Counted from the first letter of the stretch, positions 1-6,085 are shown. The stretch is DNA of 8,268 bases from Holophagae bacterium (GCA_030637505.1 DAOWGJ010000268.1:1-8268), one strand, 5' to 3'. The notes: generated by a model not told the origin, from the letters alone. Numbers and translations are program-made.

Positions 1-1
1 C

Positions 2-205
2 AACCCGCAGCTGTCCGACGCCTTCAAGGTTCGAGGGTTTCTTTTGCTTCAACGGGCCTCGGCTATGGGAACCGGCCCGACCCGCGCAGCTGTGGCTGCC
101 GCGGCGGTTGAGGCCTTCGATCAGGCCCTCGCTCTCAATCCGGTGCTTCGCCGAACGATCGCCGAAGGGCTGGAGGAGGCTGGCCGGCTGAGAGGCTCAG
201 GGTGA
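2..205 (+). CDS. C-terminal end of a TPR-like protein (5' truncated)
   Basis: Only the last 67 codons are visible. The frame is open from base 2 and stops at TGA 203-205; the start lies outside the window. The visible peptide is Ala/Leu-rich and helical. It contains AFDQALALNP (about residues 39-47 of the fragment), which matches the end of a tetratricopeptide repeat (A-x-x-x-F-x-x-A-L-x-L-N-P), followed by a short helix EGLEEAGRLRGSG. TPRs are protein-protein interaction scaffolds, so no enzyme function can be assigned from this piece. Its stop overlaps the end of the convergent LVIVD gene by 9 bp, leaving no room for a separate terminator between them. The coding call rests on the open frame, the codon composition and the TPR-like segment. 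The family call is moderate because only one repeat is visible. Confidence 0.6.
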   Translation, partial: NPQLSDAFKVRGFLLLQRASAMGTGPTRAAVAAAAVEAFDQALALNPVLRRTIAEGLEEAGRLRGSG

Positions 206-2089
206 GGCTCCGATTACCGAGGACCACGCCGAGGTGTCGCCTGTTTCGAAACCGTCCAAGAGAAGGGAACACCCCCGGAAGATCTCAAATCCGGTTGCAT
301 TCTCCCCTACAAAGATGAGGCCGTCCGATAGGGCGACGGTCATAGCGTCCCCCGCCGTGTCGTAGGACCCAAGATCAACCGGCTGTGACGGTTCGCTGAT
401 ATCGATCACCCAGAGGCCTGCCCACTCGGTGGGGACGAAGGCGAAGTCCCCGGCCACCTCAACTTCGTTGGTGTAGCTCGGTGAAGAGATCGCCCCAACT
501 TCGAAGGGCTCTGAGGGCGTCGTGACGTCAATGATCTTGAGCCCATTGGCCCATTCTGCGACATAGGCAAAGCCTCCGGACACGGCAACCCCCCAGATCT
601 CGGATAAGTTTTCCAAAATGCCGACCTGGAACGGTGAGGTGGGTGTGGTGATATCGATGACCCGCAGGCCGCCTGAGCCGGCCACGTAGGCATAACCACC
701 GGACACCGCAACACGGATGATGCTTGTGTTCTCCGGGTCGAAAAACCCTACCTCGATCGGATCTGACGGCGTACTGATGTCGATGATCCGCAAGCCCGAA
801 GAATGGGCCGAAACGTAGGCATAGTCTCCGGCAACGGCAACGCTTAAGAGCCAGTCCGGTGTGTCCCACGAGCCGACGACCGTTGGAGTGGCCGGCGTGC
901 TGATGTCGATTACCTCCAACCCTGTTATGACGATCTGGTATGCGTAATCGCCCTGCACGGCCACGTCTATTGCGATCGTCGGTGGGCTCTGAACGCCGAC
1001 CCGAATGGGATCAGACGGTGTGCTGATATCGAAGACCTGGAGACCACTACCGCCAACTGCGTAGGCGAAGCCATTGGCTGCTGCGACGTCGCCTATGCCT
1101 CCCGGTGTGTCCAAGGCCCCGACGACAATGGGGGCATCCACCGTACTGACGTCGATCACCAGCACGCCGGAAGAACCAGCGGCGACAAAGGCAAGATCAC
1201 CGGCCACTGTAATGACATAGCCCCCCGAATCTAAGAAGCCGACTTGGACGGGCTCTGAGGGCGTGCTGACGTCGATGACCAGAAAGTCCGAGCCCGCGAT
1301 GTAGGCGTATCCACCGGAAACGGCAACGTCGTAGGCGGACCCTGCCGTTTGGTAGAAACCGACCTCGGACGGGGATCCGGGCGTGCTGATGTCAATCACC
1401 CGCAGACCCTCCTCCCCGTCCGCAACATAGGCGTAGCCGCCGGCCACGGCAATGCCCCTGGTGTACCCTGGCATGTCGAAGAAGCCGACCTCGGATGGGG
1501 ACCCGGGTGTGCTGATGTCGATGATTCGGAGACCCTCATCCCATTCCACCACGTAGGCATAGCCTGAGGATACGACAATGTCCCTGGCGTTCCCCGGCGT
1601 GTCGAAGAAGCCGACCTGGACGGGCTCTGAGGGTGTTTTGATGTCTATCACCCGGAACGTCGAGCCCGCCATGTAGGCGTAGTCGCCGTCAACGGCAATG
1701 GCATTGGTCCAAAAGGAATCTTCGTGAGCGCCGACTTCGAACGGCTGGGAAGGGTTACCGACGTCGATGATCCGTAATCCGTCGAGTTTAGTGGCAACGT
1801 AGGCGTAGATCCCCACTACGGCCACTCCTCGGATCTCGCCTGTGAGAGCCACCTCCCCGACGATTTGTGGATTTGCCGGGTCAGAAGCATCGGCGATCTG
1901 CAGGACCGCGCCACTTCCGAAATACACCAAATCGCCTGACGCTGCAACGGTGCTGGTGGGTCCATAGGTCCATCCGCCGACCAGCTCGGGACAGCCTTGG
2001 GCGAGTACGACGGGAGTGAACGTGGATCCCAGGCACAGGACGATCGTGATCAAGACAACCGTTAGGGCTCGTGTTTCTATTGATGCCAT
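197..2089 (-). CDS. Secreted LVIVD-repeat double beta-propeller protein
   Basis: A 630-residue exported protein. Residues 1-30 form a signal peptide: R7, a hydrophobic core LTVVLITIVLCLG, and a likely cleavage site VLA|QG after A30. Nearly all the rest is tandem repeats of about 40-42 residues of the form G(D/G)YAYVA...GLRIIDISTPSxPxxVGxxDTPG. This is the LVIVD repeat, a beta-propeller blade. I count 13 clear L-x-(V/I)-I-D-(I/V)-S-T-P blades plus a degenerate last one (GLIFVGENATGFEIFRG), 14 in all. That would fit two seven-bladed propellers (inference). Blades 4 and 5 are nearly identical. The C-terminus, after C607, ends with DGFETGDTSAWS (residues 612-623), a tail seen on secreted proteins of some environmental bacteria. 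The ATG at 2087-2089 is preceded by AAGGAAG (2094-2100), supporting this start. LVIVD proteins are surface or secreted and their ligands are mostly unknown. No catalytic motif is visible. Confidence 0.9.
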   Translation of the reverse strand: MASIETRALTVVLITIVLCLGSTFTPVVLAQGCPELVGGWTYGPTSTVAASGDLVYFGSGAVLQIADASDPANPQIVGEVALTGEIRGVAVVGIYAYVATKLDGLRIIDVGNPSQPFEVGAHEDSFWTNAIAVDGDYAYMAGSTFRVIDIKTPSEPVQVGFFDTPGNARDIVVSSGYAYVVEWDEGLRIIDISTPGSPSEVGFFDMPGYTRGIAVAGGYAYVADGEEGLRVIDISTPGSPSEVGFYQTAGSAYDVAVSGGYAYIAGSDFLVIDVSTPSEPVQVGFLDSGGYVITVAGDLAFVAAGSSGVLVIDVSTVDAPIVVGALDTPGGIGDVAAANGFAYAVGGSGLQVFDISTPSDPIRVGVQSPPTIAIDVAVQGDYAYQIVITGLEVIDISTPATPTVVGSWDTPDWLLSVAVAGDYAYVSAHSSGLRIIDISTPSDPIEVGFFDPENTSIIRVAVSGGYAYVAGSGGLRVIDITTPTSPFQVGILENLSEIWGVAVSGGFAYVAEWANGLKIIDVTTPSEPFEVGAISSPSYTNEVEVAGDFAFVPTEWAGLWVIDISEPSQPVDLGSYDTAGDAMTVALSDGLIFVGENATGFEIFRGCSLLLDGFETGDTSAWSSVIGASP

Positions 2090-2348
2090 CGATCTTCCTT
2101 GTAGTCAGAAATAACACAACAGTGAAACGCCGGCACCCTACGATTCTAACCTGGAACTGGGTACGACGGATTTCCCATAGGCCGGGAGGGGCTCTTTGGT
2201 CGGACATCGTTGAACAGGCCGACGACCGTCCGGGGGAAGAAGGCGGGATTGGGGAGGATTTTTGGGTTCAGCTGCCGGCAGGCCGGATTATCCGCCTTGA
2301 CCGTCTCGGTGTGGGTTTGAGCGACGGCCCTCTCTATTTCGGTGGTCG
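2090..2348. other. Unexplained intergenic stretch
   Basis: This is the 259-bp left part of the divergent spacer between the LVIVD gene and the GGDEF gene, up to the MITE-like element. It must hold the promoter of the LVIVD gene. A TAGAAT (minus strand, 2143-2148) could be a -10 box, but no good -35 accompanies it, so I do not call a promoter. A perfect 10-bp palindrome CTGCCGGCAG lies at 2272-2281. On the minus strand one frame is open from inside the MITE-like element to a stop near 2146 and has a plausible amino-acid mix (for example NPKILPNPAFFPRTVVGLF). It lacks a start codon and I recognise no family, so it may be a gene remnant or chance. Confidence 0.4.
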
Positions 2349-2513
2349 CTAGTGTTCTGCGTCTGCTTTCCTTCCATCAGTTTTCGAGGCATCCGCGCCG
2401 GTGGCAAGACGCGACGACGCAGTCGTAGTTTGACTACTTCAAGGAGGAGCAACGCAGCCACCGGGGTGGAGGGCCGCCAAGAGGTGGTAGAGACTTCAGA
2501 CGCAGTACGCTAG
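2349..2513 (+). mobile_element. MITE-like palindromic element, copy 1
   Basis: A 165-bp non-autonomous element. Its counterpart at 5911-6076 is nearly identical over the inner 140 bp or so (about half a dozen substitutions). It is bounded by CTAG at both ends. Terminal arms 2349-2365 and 2497-2513 are inverted repeats with 15 of 17 positions paired (CTAGTGTTCTGCGTCTG against CTAGCGTACTGCGTCTG). Inside, CCGGTGGC (2398-2405) pairs with GCCACCGG (2457-2464), and GTAGT-TTG-ACTAC (2425-2437) forms an apical hairpin, so the whole unit can fold as one long nested stem. AAGGAGG (2441-2447) lies on the descending strand. No transposase is encoded. CTAG termini resemble the IS630/Tc1-mariner preference for CTAG with TA duplication, so an IS630-related MITE is my best inference. 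Confidence 0.75.
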
Positions 2514-2524
2514 GAGAGGAGAAT

Positions 2525-2556
2525 CTAAGACGCAGTACACTGGTCTTCTGCGTCGG
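2525..2556. repeat. Extra MITE end fragments, right-end and left-end like
   Basis: Just beyond copy 1 the right-end core AGACGCAGTAC (2498-2508) recurs exactly 30 bp downstream at 2528-2538, followed by ACTGG in place of GCTAGG. It is then followed by TTCTGCGTC (2546-2554), the left-end core of copy 1 (2355-2363). The two form an inverted repeat, GACGCAG (2529-2535) with CTGCGTC (2548-2554). I read this as a right end abutting a left end, that is, debris of another insertion or of an element into which copy 1 inserted. It lies 23 bp before the GGDEF start and could also influence that gene's transcription or translation. Confidence 0.5.
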
Positions 2557-2577
2557 ATTGACGTGGGTGGGGGACCG

Positions 2578-3459
2578 ATGACTACGGAGAAAACGATCAT
2601 ATCCATTCCGGCGGGAAAGCCAACTTCCGAGGAACAGCAGAACGCCTGCGTGGTGCAGATCTACGGGGGCGATCTCGGAAAACGGTATCCGATCAAGGAC
2701 GTGGTGACGATCGGACGGGACGAAACCAGTACGGTCGTCACTGAGGCGCCCAACGTCTCCAGAAAACACGCCCGTGTTTTCCTCGAGGAAGACCGATATT
2801 GGGTCGAGGACCTGGGAAGCACCAACGGCACCCACGTCAATGATGTCGAAATCGAACGGGCGCGGCCGCTTTCCAATGGAGATCTGATCACAACCGGCGG
2901 TTTGGTCTTCAAGTTCATCGTCGGTGGAAATGTCGAGGCCCTCTATCACGAGGAGATCTATCGCCTGACGATTCTCGATGGACTGACGGGCGTGCACAAC
3001 AAGCGGTTCTTCCTGGAATTCCTCGAGCGGGAGCTGGCTCGGGCCAAGAGGCATGAACGGCCTTTGTCGCTGGCGATGTTAGATCTCGATCACTTCAAGA
3101 GGGTCAACGATACGCATGGACACTTGGCGGGCGATACAACACTGAAGAGGGTAGCCCACGTGATCCAGGAACGCGTTCGCCGGGATGAGCTGCTGGCGAG
3201 ATATGGCGGTGAGGAATTTTCCGTGGTTCTTCCTGAGACCGATATGAAGGGCGCTCAGACCTTAGGTGAGATGGTCCGGCAGCAGATCGAAGCACTTTCG
3301 TTCACCTTCGACGGGCAGGAAATCAGGGTGACCGTCAGCATCGGCATCGCCACTCTGGGACCGAGTCAGGATGTCGACGGGCTGATCCGCGAGGCCGACG
3401 CCCAACTCTACCGGGCCAAGAGTGCCGGTCGAAATCGAGTCTTTCCCCTGCCCGGTTGA
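2578..3459 (+). CDS. FHA-GGDEF diguanylate cyclase
   Basis: A 293-residue soluble protein predicted to make cyclic di-GMP from two GTP. An N-terminal FHA domain (about residues 25-112) shows the phosphothreonine-binding signature: G46-R47, S61-R62-K63-H64, and the DLGSTNGTHVN loop (78-88). The GGDEF domain (about 125-290) has DLDHFKRVNDTHGHLAGD for metal and nucleotide binding and an intact active site GGEEF (210-214), so it should be catalytic. The inhibitory I-site, normally RxxD five residues before GGEEF, reads RRDE (R-x-x-E), so product inhibition may be weakened. No membrane segment or signal peptide is seen. FHA probably docks the cyclase to a Ser/Thr-kinase-phosphorylated partner (inference). 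I chose ATG 2578; an in-frame GTG at 2563 would add five residues but has no ribosome-binding site. The G-rich GGGTGGGGGA before the ATG is a poor but possible site. Confidence 0.93.
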   Translation: MTTEKTIISIPAGKPTSEEQQNACVVQIYGGDLGKRYPIKDVVTIGRDETSTVVTEAPNVSRKHARVFLEEDRYWVEDLGSTNGTHVNDVEIERARPLSNGDLITTGGLVFKFIVGGNVEALYHEEIYRLTILDGLTGVHNKRFFLEFLERELARAKRHERPLSLAMLDLDHFKRVNDTHGHLAGDTTLKRVAHVIQERVRRDELLARYGGEEFSVVLPETDMKGAQTLGEMVRQQIEALSFTFDGQEIRVTVSIGIATLGPSQDVDGLIREADAQLYRAKSAGRNRVFPLPG

Positions 3460-3557
3460 GGCGAAACCAAGCGAAAACCGACCGGCCTTTCGGGCAGATC
3501 TTACGTCCCGCTACCCGCTTCGCAGGCGGTTCAATTGTCCCGCCGGGTCACAGTTGG

Positions 3558-4352
3558 TCAACCCTCCAGGAATCCGACAACCTGGTCGAATACGTGTCGG
3601 CCGCTTTCGGCGAGGACCGAATGGCCGGCGTCGGGCACACTGATGAAATCCGCCAGGGGCAGTGCCTCGGCGATCTCGGCGGTGTCTTCCCAGGCGACGA
3701 CGCCGTCTCGCTGTCCTGCCAGAATCAGGGCTGGTATCTGGAGAGATTCAAGGGACTCTCGATCGTCCCAGCCTTCGAGCATATGTTCCGCCTGGGCCAG
3801 GGCCCCGGGGACATCGAGAGGATCGAGACCGTAGAGTTGTGCCGCCTGGTCGACGAATCCCGGCAGGCGGCGATGGAAGGACGGGGCGAAGCCCAGGGTC
3901 ATCAGGCTGCGGCCGAAGTCCTCGGGCGGAAAGTATTCGAGCATGTCGCGCAGCAGCCCGATCGAGCGTCGCCCGTGGTTCGTCATGCGTGCCGCCGTCG
4001 ATACGATGACCATCCGGCTGACTCGGTCCGGGCGTGAGAGAGCCGCTCTGAGGGCGATCAGGCCGCCGAGGCTGGAACCCAACAGGGCCGTGGTCTCGTG
4101 GCCCAGATGATCGACCACGGCCCAGATATCCTCGGCGGCGCCGTCGGCCGTGAACTGCGAACCGCCGCGCGAGCCGCCAATGCCGCGGTTGTCCAGCGTC
4201 ACTACGGTGAAGGTCTTCGCCAGCAGGGCCGGCATTTCGCCCCAGAGATCCCGGGAGGCGCCCAGGCCTGCTACCAGAATCAAACAGGGCCCGCCGCCGA
4301 TGGTTGACCCGGCAATTGGGCCGGAGGGGCTGTCTATCAGGAAATCGGTCAT
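3558..4352 (-). CDS. Alpha/beta hydrolase family protein
   Basis: A 264-residue cytoplasmic alpha/beta-fold hydrolase of the usual length. The nucleophile elbow is GSSLG with Ser94. The acid is probably Asp216 (AGQRDGVV) and the base His244 (DAGHSVL), giving a complete catalytic triad. VAGLGASRDLW (27-37) supplies the oxyanion-hole region, and LDNRGIGGS (53-61) is the conserved strand-loop typical of the enol-lactonase/esterase-like branch (PcaD-like). The substrate cannot be told from sequence. There is no signal peptide. An in-frame TTG at 4442 would give 294 residues, but the added 30 residues resemble no domain and have no ribosome-binding site, so I prefer ATG 4350-4352. It too lacks a Shine-Dalgarno sequence but has TACAAT seven bases upstream. 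The gene is convergent with the GGDEF gene (98-bp gap) and divergent from coaX. Confidence 0.88.
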   Translation of the reverse strand: MTDFLIDSPSGPIAGSTIGGGPCLILVAGLGASRDLWGEMPALLAKTFTVVTLDNRGIGGSRGGSQFTADGAAEDIWAVVDHLGHETTALLGSSLGGLIALRAALSRPDRVSRMVIVSTAARMTNHGRRSIGLLRDMLEYFPPEDFGRSLMTLGFAPSFHRRLPGFVDQAAQLYGLDPLDVPGALAQAEHMLEGWDDRESLESLQIPALILAGQRDGVVAWEDTAEIAEALPLADFISVPDAGHSVLAESGRHVFDQVVGFLEG

Positions 4353-4359
4353 CAGGGAG

Positions 4360-4365
4360 ATTGTA
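4360..4365 (-). promoter_or_regulatory. Probable -10 box for leaderless hydrolase mRNA
   Basis: On the minus strand the hydrolase ATG is preceded by TACAAT, then 7 bases (CTCCCTG), then ATG. TACAAT matches TATAAT at 5 of 6 positions, and the distance puts the expected transcription start on the A of ATG. No Shine-Dalgarno is present. This is the arrangement seen for leaderless transcripts. No good -35 hexamer is visible 16-18 bp upstream, so the call is tentative. Confidence 0.35.
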
Positions 4366-4435
4366 GTGGAGCCGGCGGGGATCAGGGTGCCGTCATGGGT
4401 TTGTTGTGAGTCTTCGGCCGTGTATGATCCGGTCT

Positions 4436-4465
4436 CTAACAATGCGACCGGTTTTCAGGGATAAT
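4436..4465 (+). promoter_or_regulatory. Possible sigma70-type promoter for coaX
   Basis: CTAACA (4436-4441, 4 of 6 with TTGACA), an 18-bp spacer, and GATAAT (4460-4465, 5 of 6 with TATAAT) lie in the divergent gap 35 bp before the coaX GTG start. Position and spacing suit a housekeeping promoter for the coaX-pgsA unit. No operator-like repeat is evident beside it. Confidence 0.4.
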
Positions 4466-4484
4466 GAGATGAGGGACGGTCGAA

Positions 4485-4490
4485 AAGGAG
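4485..4490 (+). promoter_or_regulatory. Ribosome-binding site deciding the GTG start of coaX
   Basis: AAGGAG lies 9 bases before GTG 4500-4502. No in-frame ATG lies nearby, and the conserved N-terminus (MNKFLLALDVGNTNT) begins right at the GTG, so the site and the family alignment agree on this start. Confidence 0.75.
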
Positions 4491-4499
4491 TGGTCCGGC

Positions 4500-5279
4500 G
4501 TGAACAAATTTCTCTTGGCGCTTGACGTCGGCAACACCAATACCGTGGTCGGGCTCTTTCAGGGCGAAAAGGTAAAGACTGACTGGCGGTTGACGACGCA
4601 TGCCGAACGGACGGCCGCCGAGGTCGGGATGTGGTTGCTGCAGCTTCTGGAGTGGGACGGCGTTCGGCCGGCCGACCTGGAGGGTGTCGCGGTTTCATCG
4701 GTGGTGCCGCCTTTGGATCCCCGACTGCGCGAGGGTGTGGCTCGATACCTGGGTCACCAGCCCTTTTTTGTCGAGCCGGGAATCCGGTCGGACATGCCGC
4801 TACTGGTCGATACTCCCCAGGATTTGGGCGCCGACCGGCTGTGTGATGCCGTTGCCGGTTACCAGTTGTACGGGGGGCCGTGCATCGTCCTGGATTTCGG
4901 GACGGCATTGACCTGGGAAGTCGTCTCGGCCAAGGGCGAGTACCTCGGCGGTGCGATCGCGCCGGGCCCAGGGGTGACGGCGGATGCGCTGTCGTCGAAG
5001 ACCGCCAAACTGCCTCAGGTGGCGATGGCGCCGCCCGAGAGAGTGATTGGAAAGGGCACGGTGGACTCCATCCAGTCGGGACTGTTCTACGGCTATCTCG
5101 GCGCCGTCGAGGGTGTCACGCGCAGGATTCTGGACGAGCTGGGCGATGCTCCGGTCATTGCGACCGGTGGCCTTGCGGCAGTTTTCGGCGAGCACTCGGA
5201 GTTGATCAACCATGTGGATCCCGATTTGACTCTCAAGGGTCTGAGGATCTTGTGGTTGAAGAATCGGGTCACTTCATGA
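4500..5279 (+). CDS. coaX: Type III pantothenate kinase
   Basis: Phosphorylates pantothenate with ATP to give 4'-phosphopantothenate, the first committed step of coenzyme A synthesis. The 259 residues match the normal family length. Diagnostic ASKHA-fold motifs appear in order: the phosphate-binding DVGNTNTVVGLF (Asp9 onward); GADR with Asp112, the position of the catalytic aspartate; DFGTALT from Asp132 (often DFGTATT in the family, here Leu replaces the middle Thr); GGAIAPG (about 150-156); and a C-terminal ATGGLA adenosine motif. Type III enzymes need a monovalent cation and resist CoA feedback (family knowledge). The start is GTG 4500, supported by AAGGAG. The last codons overlap the pgsA start (ATGA, 5276-5279), so the two genes are probably co-transcribed and translationally coupled. 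The usual partner birA is not adjacent; an unrelated hydrolase lies divergently upstream. Confidence 0.96.
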   Translation: MNKFLLALDVGNTNTVVGLFQGEKVKTDWRLTTHAERTAAEVGMWLLQLLEWDGVRPADLEGVAVSSVVPPLDPRLREGVARYLGHQPFFVEPGIRSDMPLLVDTPQDLGADRLCDAVAGYQLYGGPCIVLDFGTALTWEVVSAKGEYLGGAIAPGPGVTADALSSKTAKLPQVAMAPPERVIGKGTVDSIQSGLFYGYLGAVEGVTRRILDELGDAPVIATGGLAAVFGEHSELINHVDPDLTLKGLRILWLKNRVTS

Positions 5280-5914
5280 TCGAGGAGGTCAAGACCAAGG
5301 GCAAGATCAGGACGGAGGTAGAGAGGCGCCTCCGACCCCTGACGCTGCCCAATTTCATCACCTTGATGCGGATGGCCATCGTGCCGTTTTTCGTCATCGC
5401 TGTGGCTGAGGGAGACTTTCGGCTGGCCCTGTGGACTCTGATCGTGGCCGGACTGACCGATGCTCTCGACGGCTGGATGGCCCGTCGATTCGACATGGAA
5501 TCGGTTGTCGGCGCCTATCTCGACCCGATCGCAGACAAGCTTCTTTTGGTAACGGCCTATGTCACCTTGACGATCCCGATGGGGCAGGCAGTGGTCATTC
5601 CCGTGTGGTTGACAATTCTCGCTCTCTTCCGCGATTTCTTCATTATGGTGGTTGTGCTGGTCTTGTATCTGGTGGAAGACATCCGGAGTTTCCCGCCCTC
5701 GGTTCTGGGCAAGGCGACGACCCTGATGCACATTGTGACCATCGGGGTCGTCCTCCTGGCCAATCTGACGATGGTGCCCCTTTGGCTGCCGCCCCTGTGT
5801 TTCTACACGTCATTCGCTCTCGTCATCCTGTCAGGATTCAACTACATCTACCGTTCCAGCCGTTTCATTGAAGCAGCCCGCCAAGAAAAGTCGGAGCAAT
5901 CAGCTGACAGCTAG
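5276..5914 (+). CDS. pgsA: CDP-alcohol phosphatidyltransferase, probable PgsA
   Basis: A 212-residue inner-membrane enzyme. It most likely joins CDP-diacylglycerol to glycerol-3-phosphate, making phosphatidylglycerolphosphate for anionic phospholipids. The family signature D-x2-D-G-x2-A-R-x8-G-x3-D-x3-D is complete: D62, D65, G66, A69-R70, G79, D83, D87. The segment LPNFITLMRMAIVPFFV near the N-terminus is typical of PgsA. About six hydrophobic helices follow, with a charged C-terminal tail. It is some 20-30 residues longer than many PgsA proteins. Other family members (phosphatidylserine or cardiolipin synthases) share the motif, so the exact acceptor is inferred. ATG 5276 overlaps the coaX stop, and the frame is open upstream only because it shadows coaX. 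The stop TAG (5912-5914) is part of the first bases of the MITE-like element, so the original C-terminus may have differed. Confidence 0.88.
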   Translation: MIEEVKTKGKIRTEVERRLRPLTLPNFITLMRMAIVPFFVIAVAEGDFRLALWTLIVAGLTDALDGWMARRFDMESVVGAYLDPIADKLLLVTAYVTLTIPMGQAVVIPVWLTILALFRDFFIMVVVLVLYLVEDIRSFPPSVLGKATTLMHIVTIGVVLLANLTMVPLWLPPLCFYTSFALVILSGFNYIYRSSRFIEAARQEKSEQSADS

Positions 5915-6076
5915 TGTAGTGCGTCTGAAGTACCTTCCATCAGTTTGCGAGGCATCCGCGCCGGTGGCAAGACGCGACGACGCAGTCGTAGTTTGACTAC
6001 TTCAAGGAGGAGTAACGCAGCCACCGGTGTGGAGGGCCGCCAAGAGGTGGTAGAGACTTTAGACGCACTACACTAG
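5911..6076 (+). mobile_element. MITE-like palindromic element, copy 2
   Basis: A 166-bp second copy, in the same orientation as the one at 2349-2513, exactly filling the gap between pgsA and the corC-like gene. The ends are a perfect 16-bp inverted repeat, CTAGTGTAGTGCGTCT (5911-5926) against 6061-6076, extending to 20 of 21 positions. The inner arms CCGGTGGC (5961-5968) and GCCACCGG (6020-6027) and the apical GTAGT-TTG-ACTAC (5988-6000) repeat the fold of copy 1. The ninth terminal position differs between copies (G here, C there) on both arms at once, so pairing is kept. The element supplies the pgsA stop TAG, and its last bases begin the AGGA before the next start. The frame of pgsA continues open from 5915 to TAG 6074-6076. 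There is no transposase. The IS630-type origin is inferred from the CTAG termini. Confidence 0.8.
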
Positions 6077-6085
6077 GATGGCCAT

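Noticed and set aside
406..869. Open frames on the minus strand in other phases within the LVIVD gene
   Set aside because: They are shadows produced by the regular 126-bp coding repeats; they have no ribosome-binding sites and Arg/Pro/Ser-rich nonsense composition.
197..2089. Regularly spaced repeats resembling an array
   Set aside because: The period is a multiple of three and the repeats are translated blades with synonymous drift, so this is not a CRISPR array.
2563..2577. Upstream GTG start for the FHA-GGDEF gene
   Set aside because: No ribosome-binding site precedes it, and it would add only VGGGP from G-rich spacer.
2434..3054. 206-codon minus-strand frame opposite the FHA-GGDEF gene
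   Set aside because: The plus strand encodes an unmistakable FHA-GGDEF protein; the antisense frame has no recognisable domain and begins in the middle of the opposing gene.
4353..4442. 30-residue N-terminal extension of the hydrolase from a TTG
   Set aside because: Weak start codon, no ribosome-binding site, no family similarity, and it would overlap the likely promoter region between the divergent genes.
4880..5275. Upstream extension of the pgsA frame
   Set aside because: This part is a shadow of coaX, Arg/Gly-rich in that frame, while the PgsA family start fits the ATGA overlap at 5276.
5911..6076. Structured non-coding RNA or riboswitch for the corC-like gene (such as an Mg2+ sensor)
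   Set aside because: The same sequence occurs before an unrelated gene at 2349-2513 with transposon-like ends, so a dispersed element explains it better.
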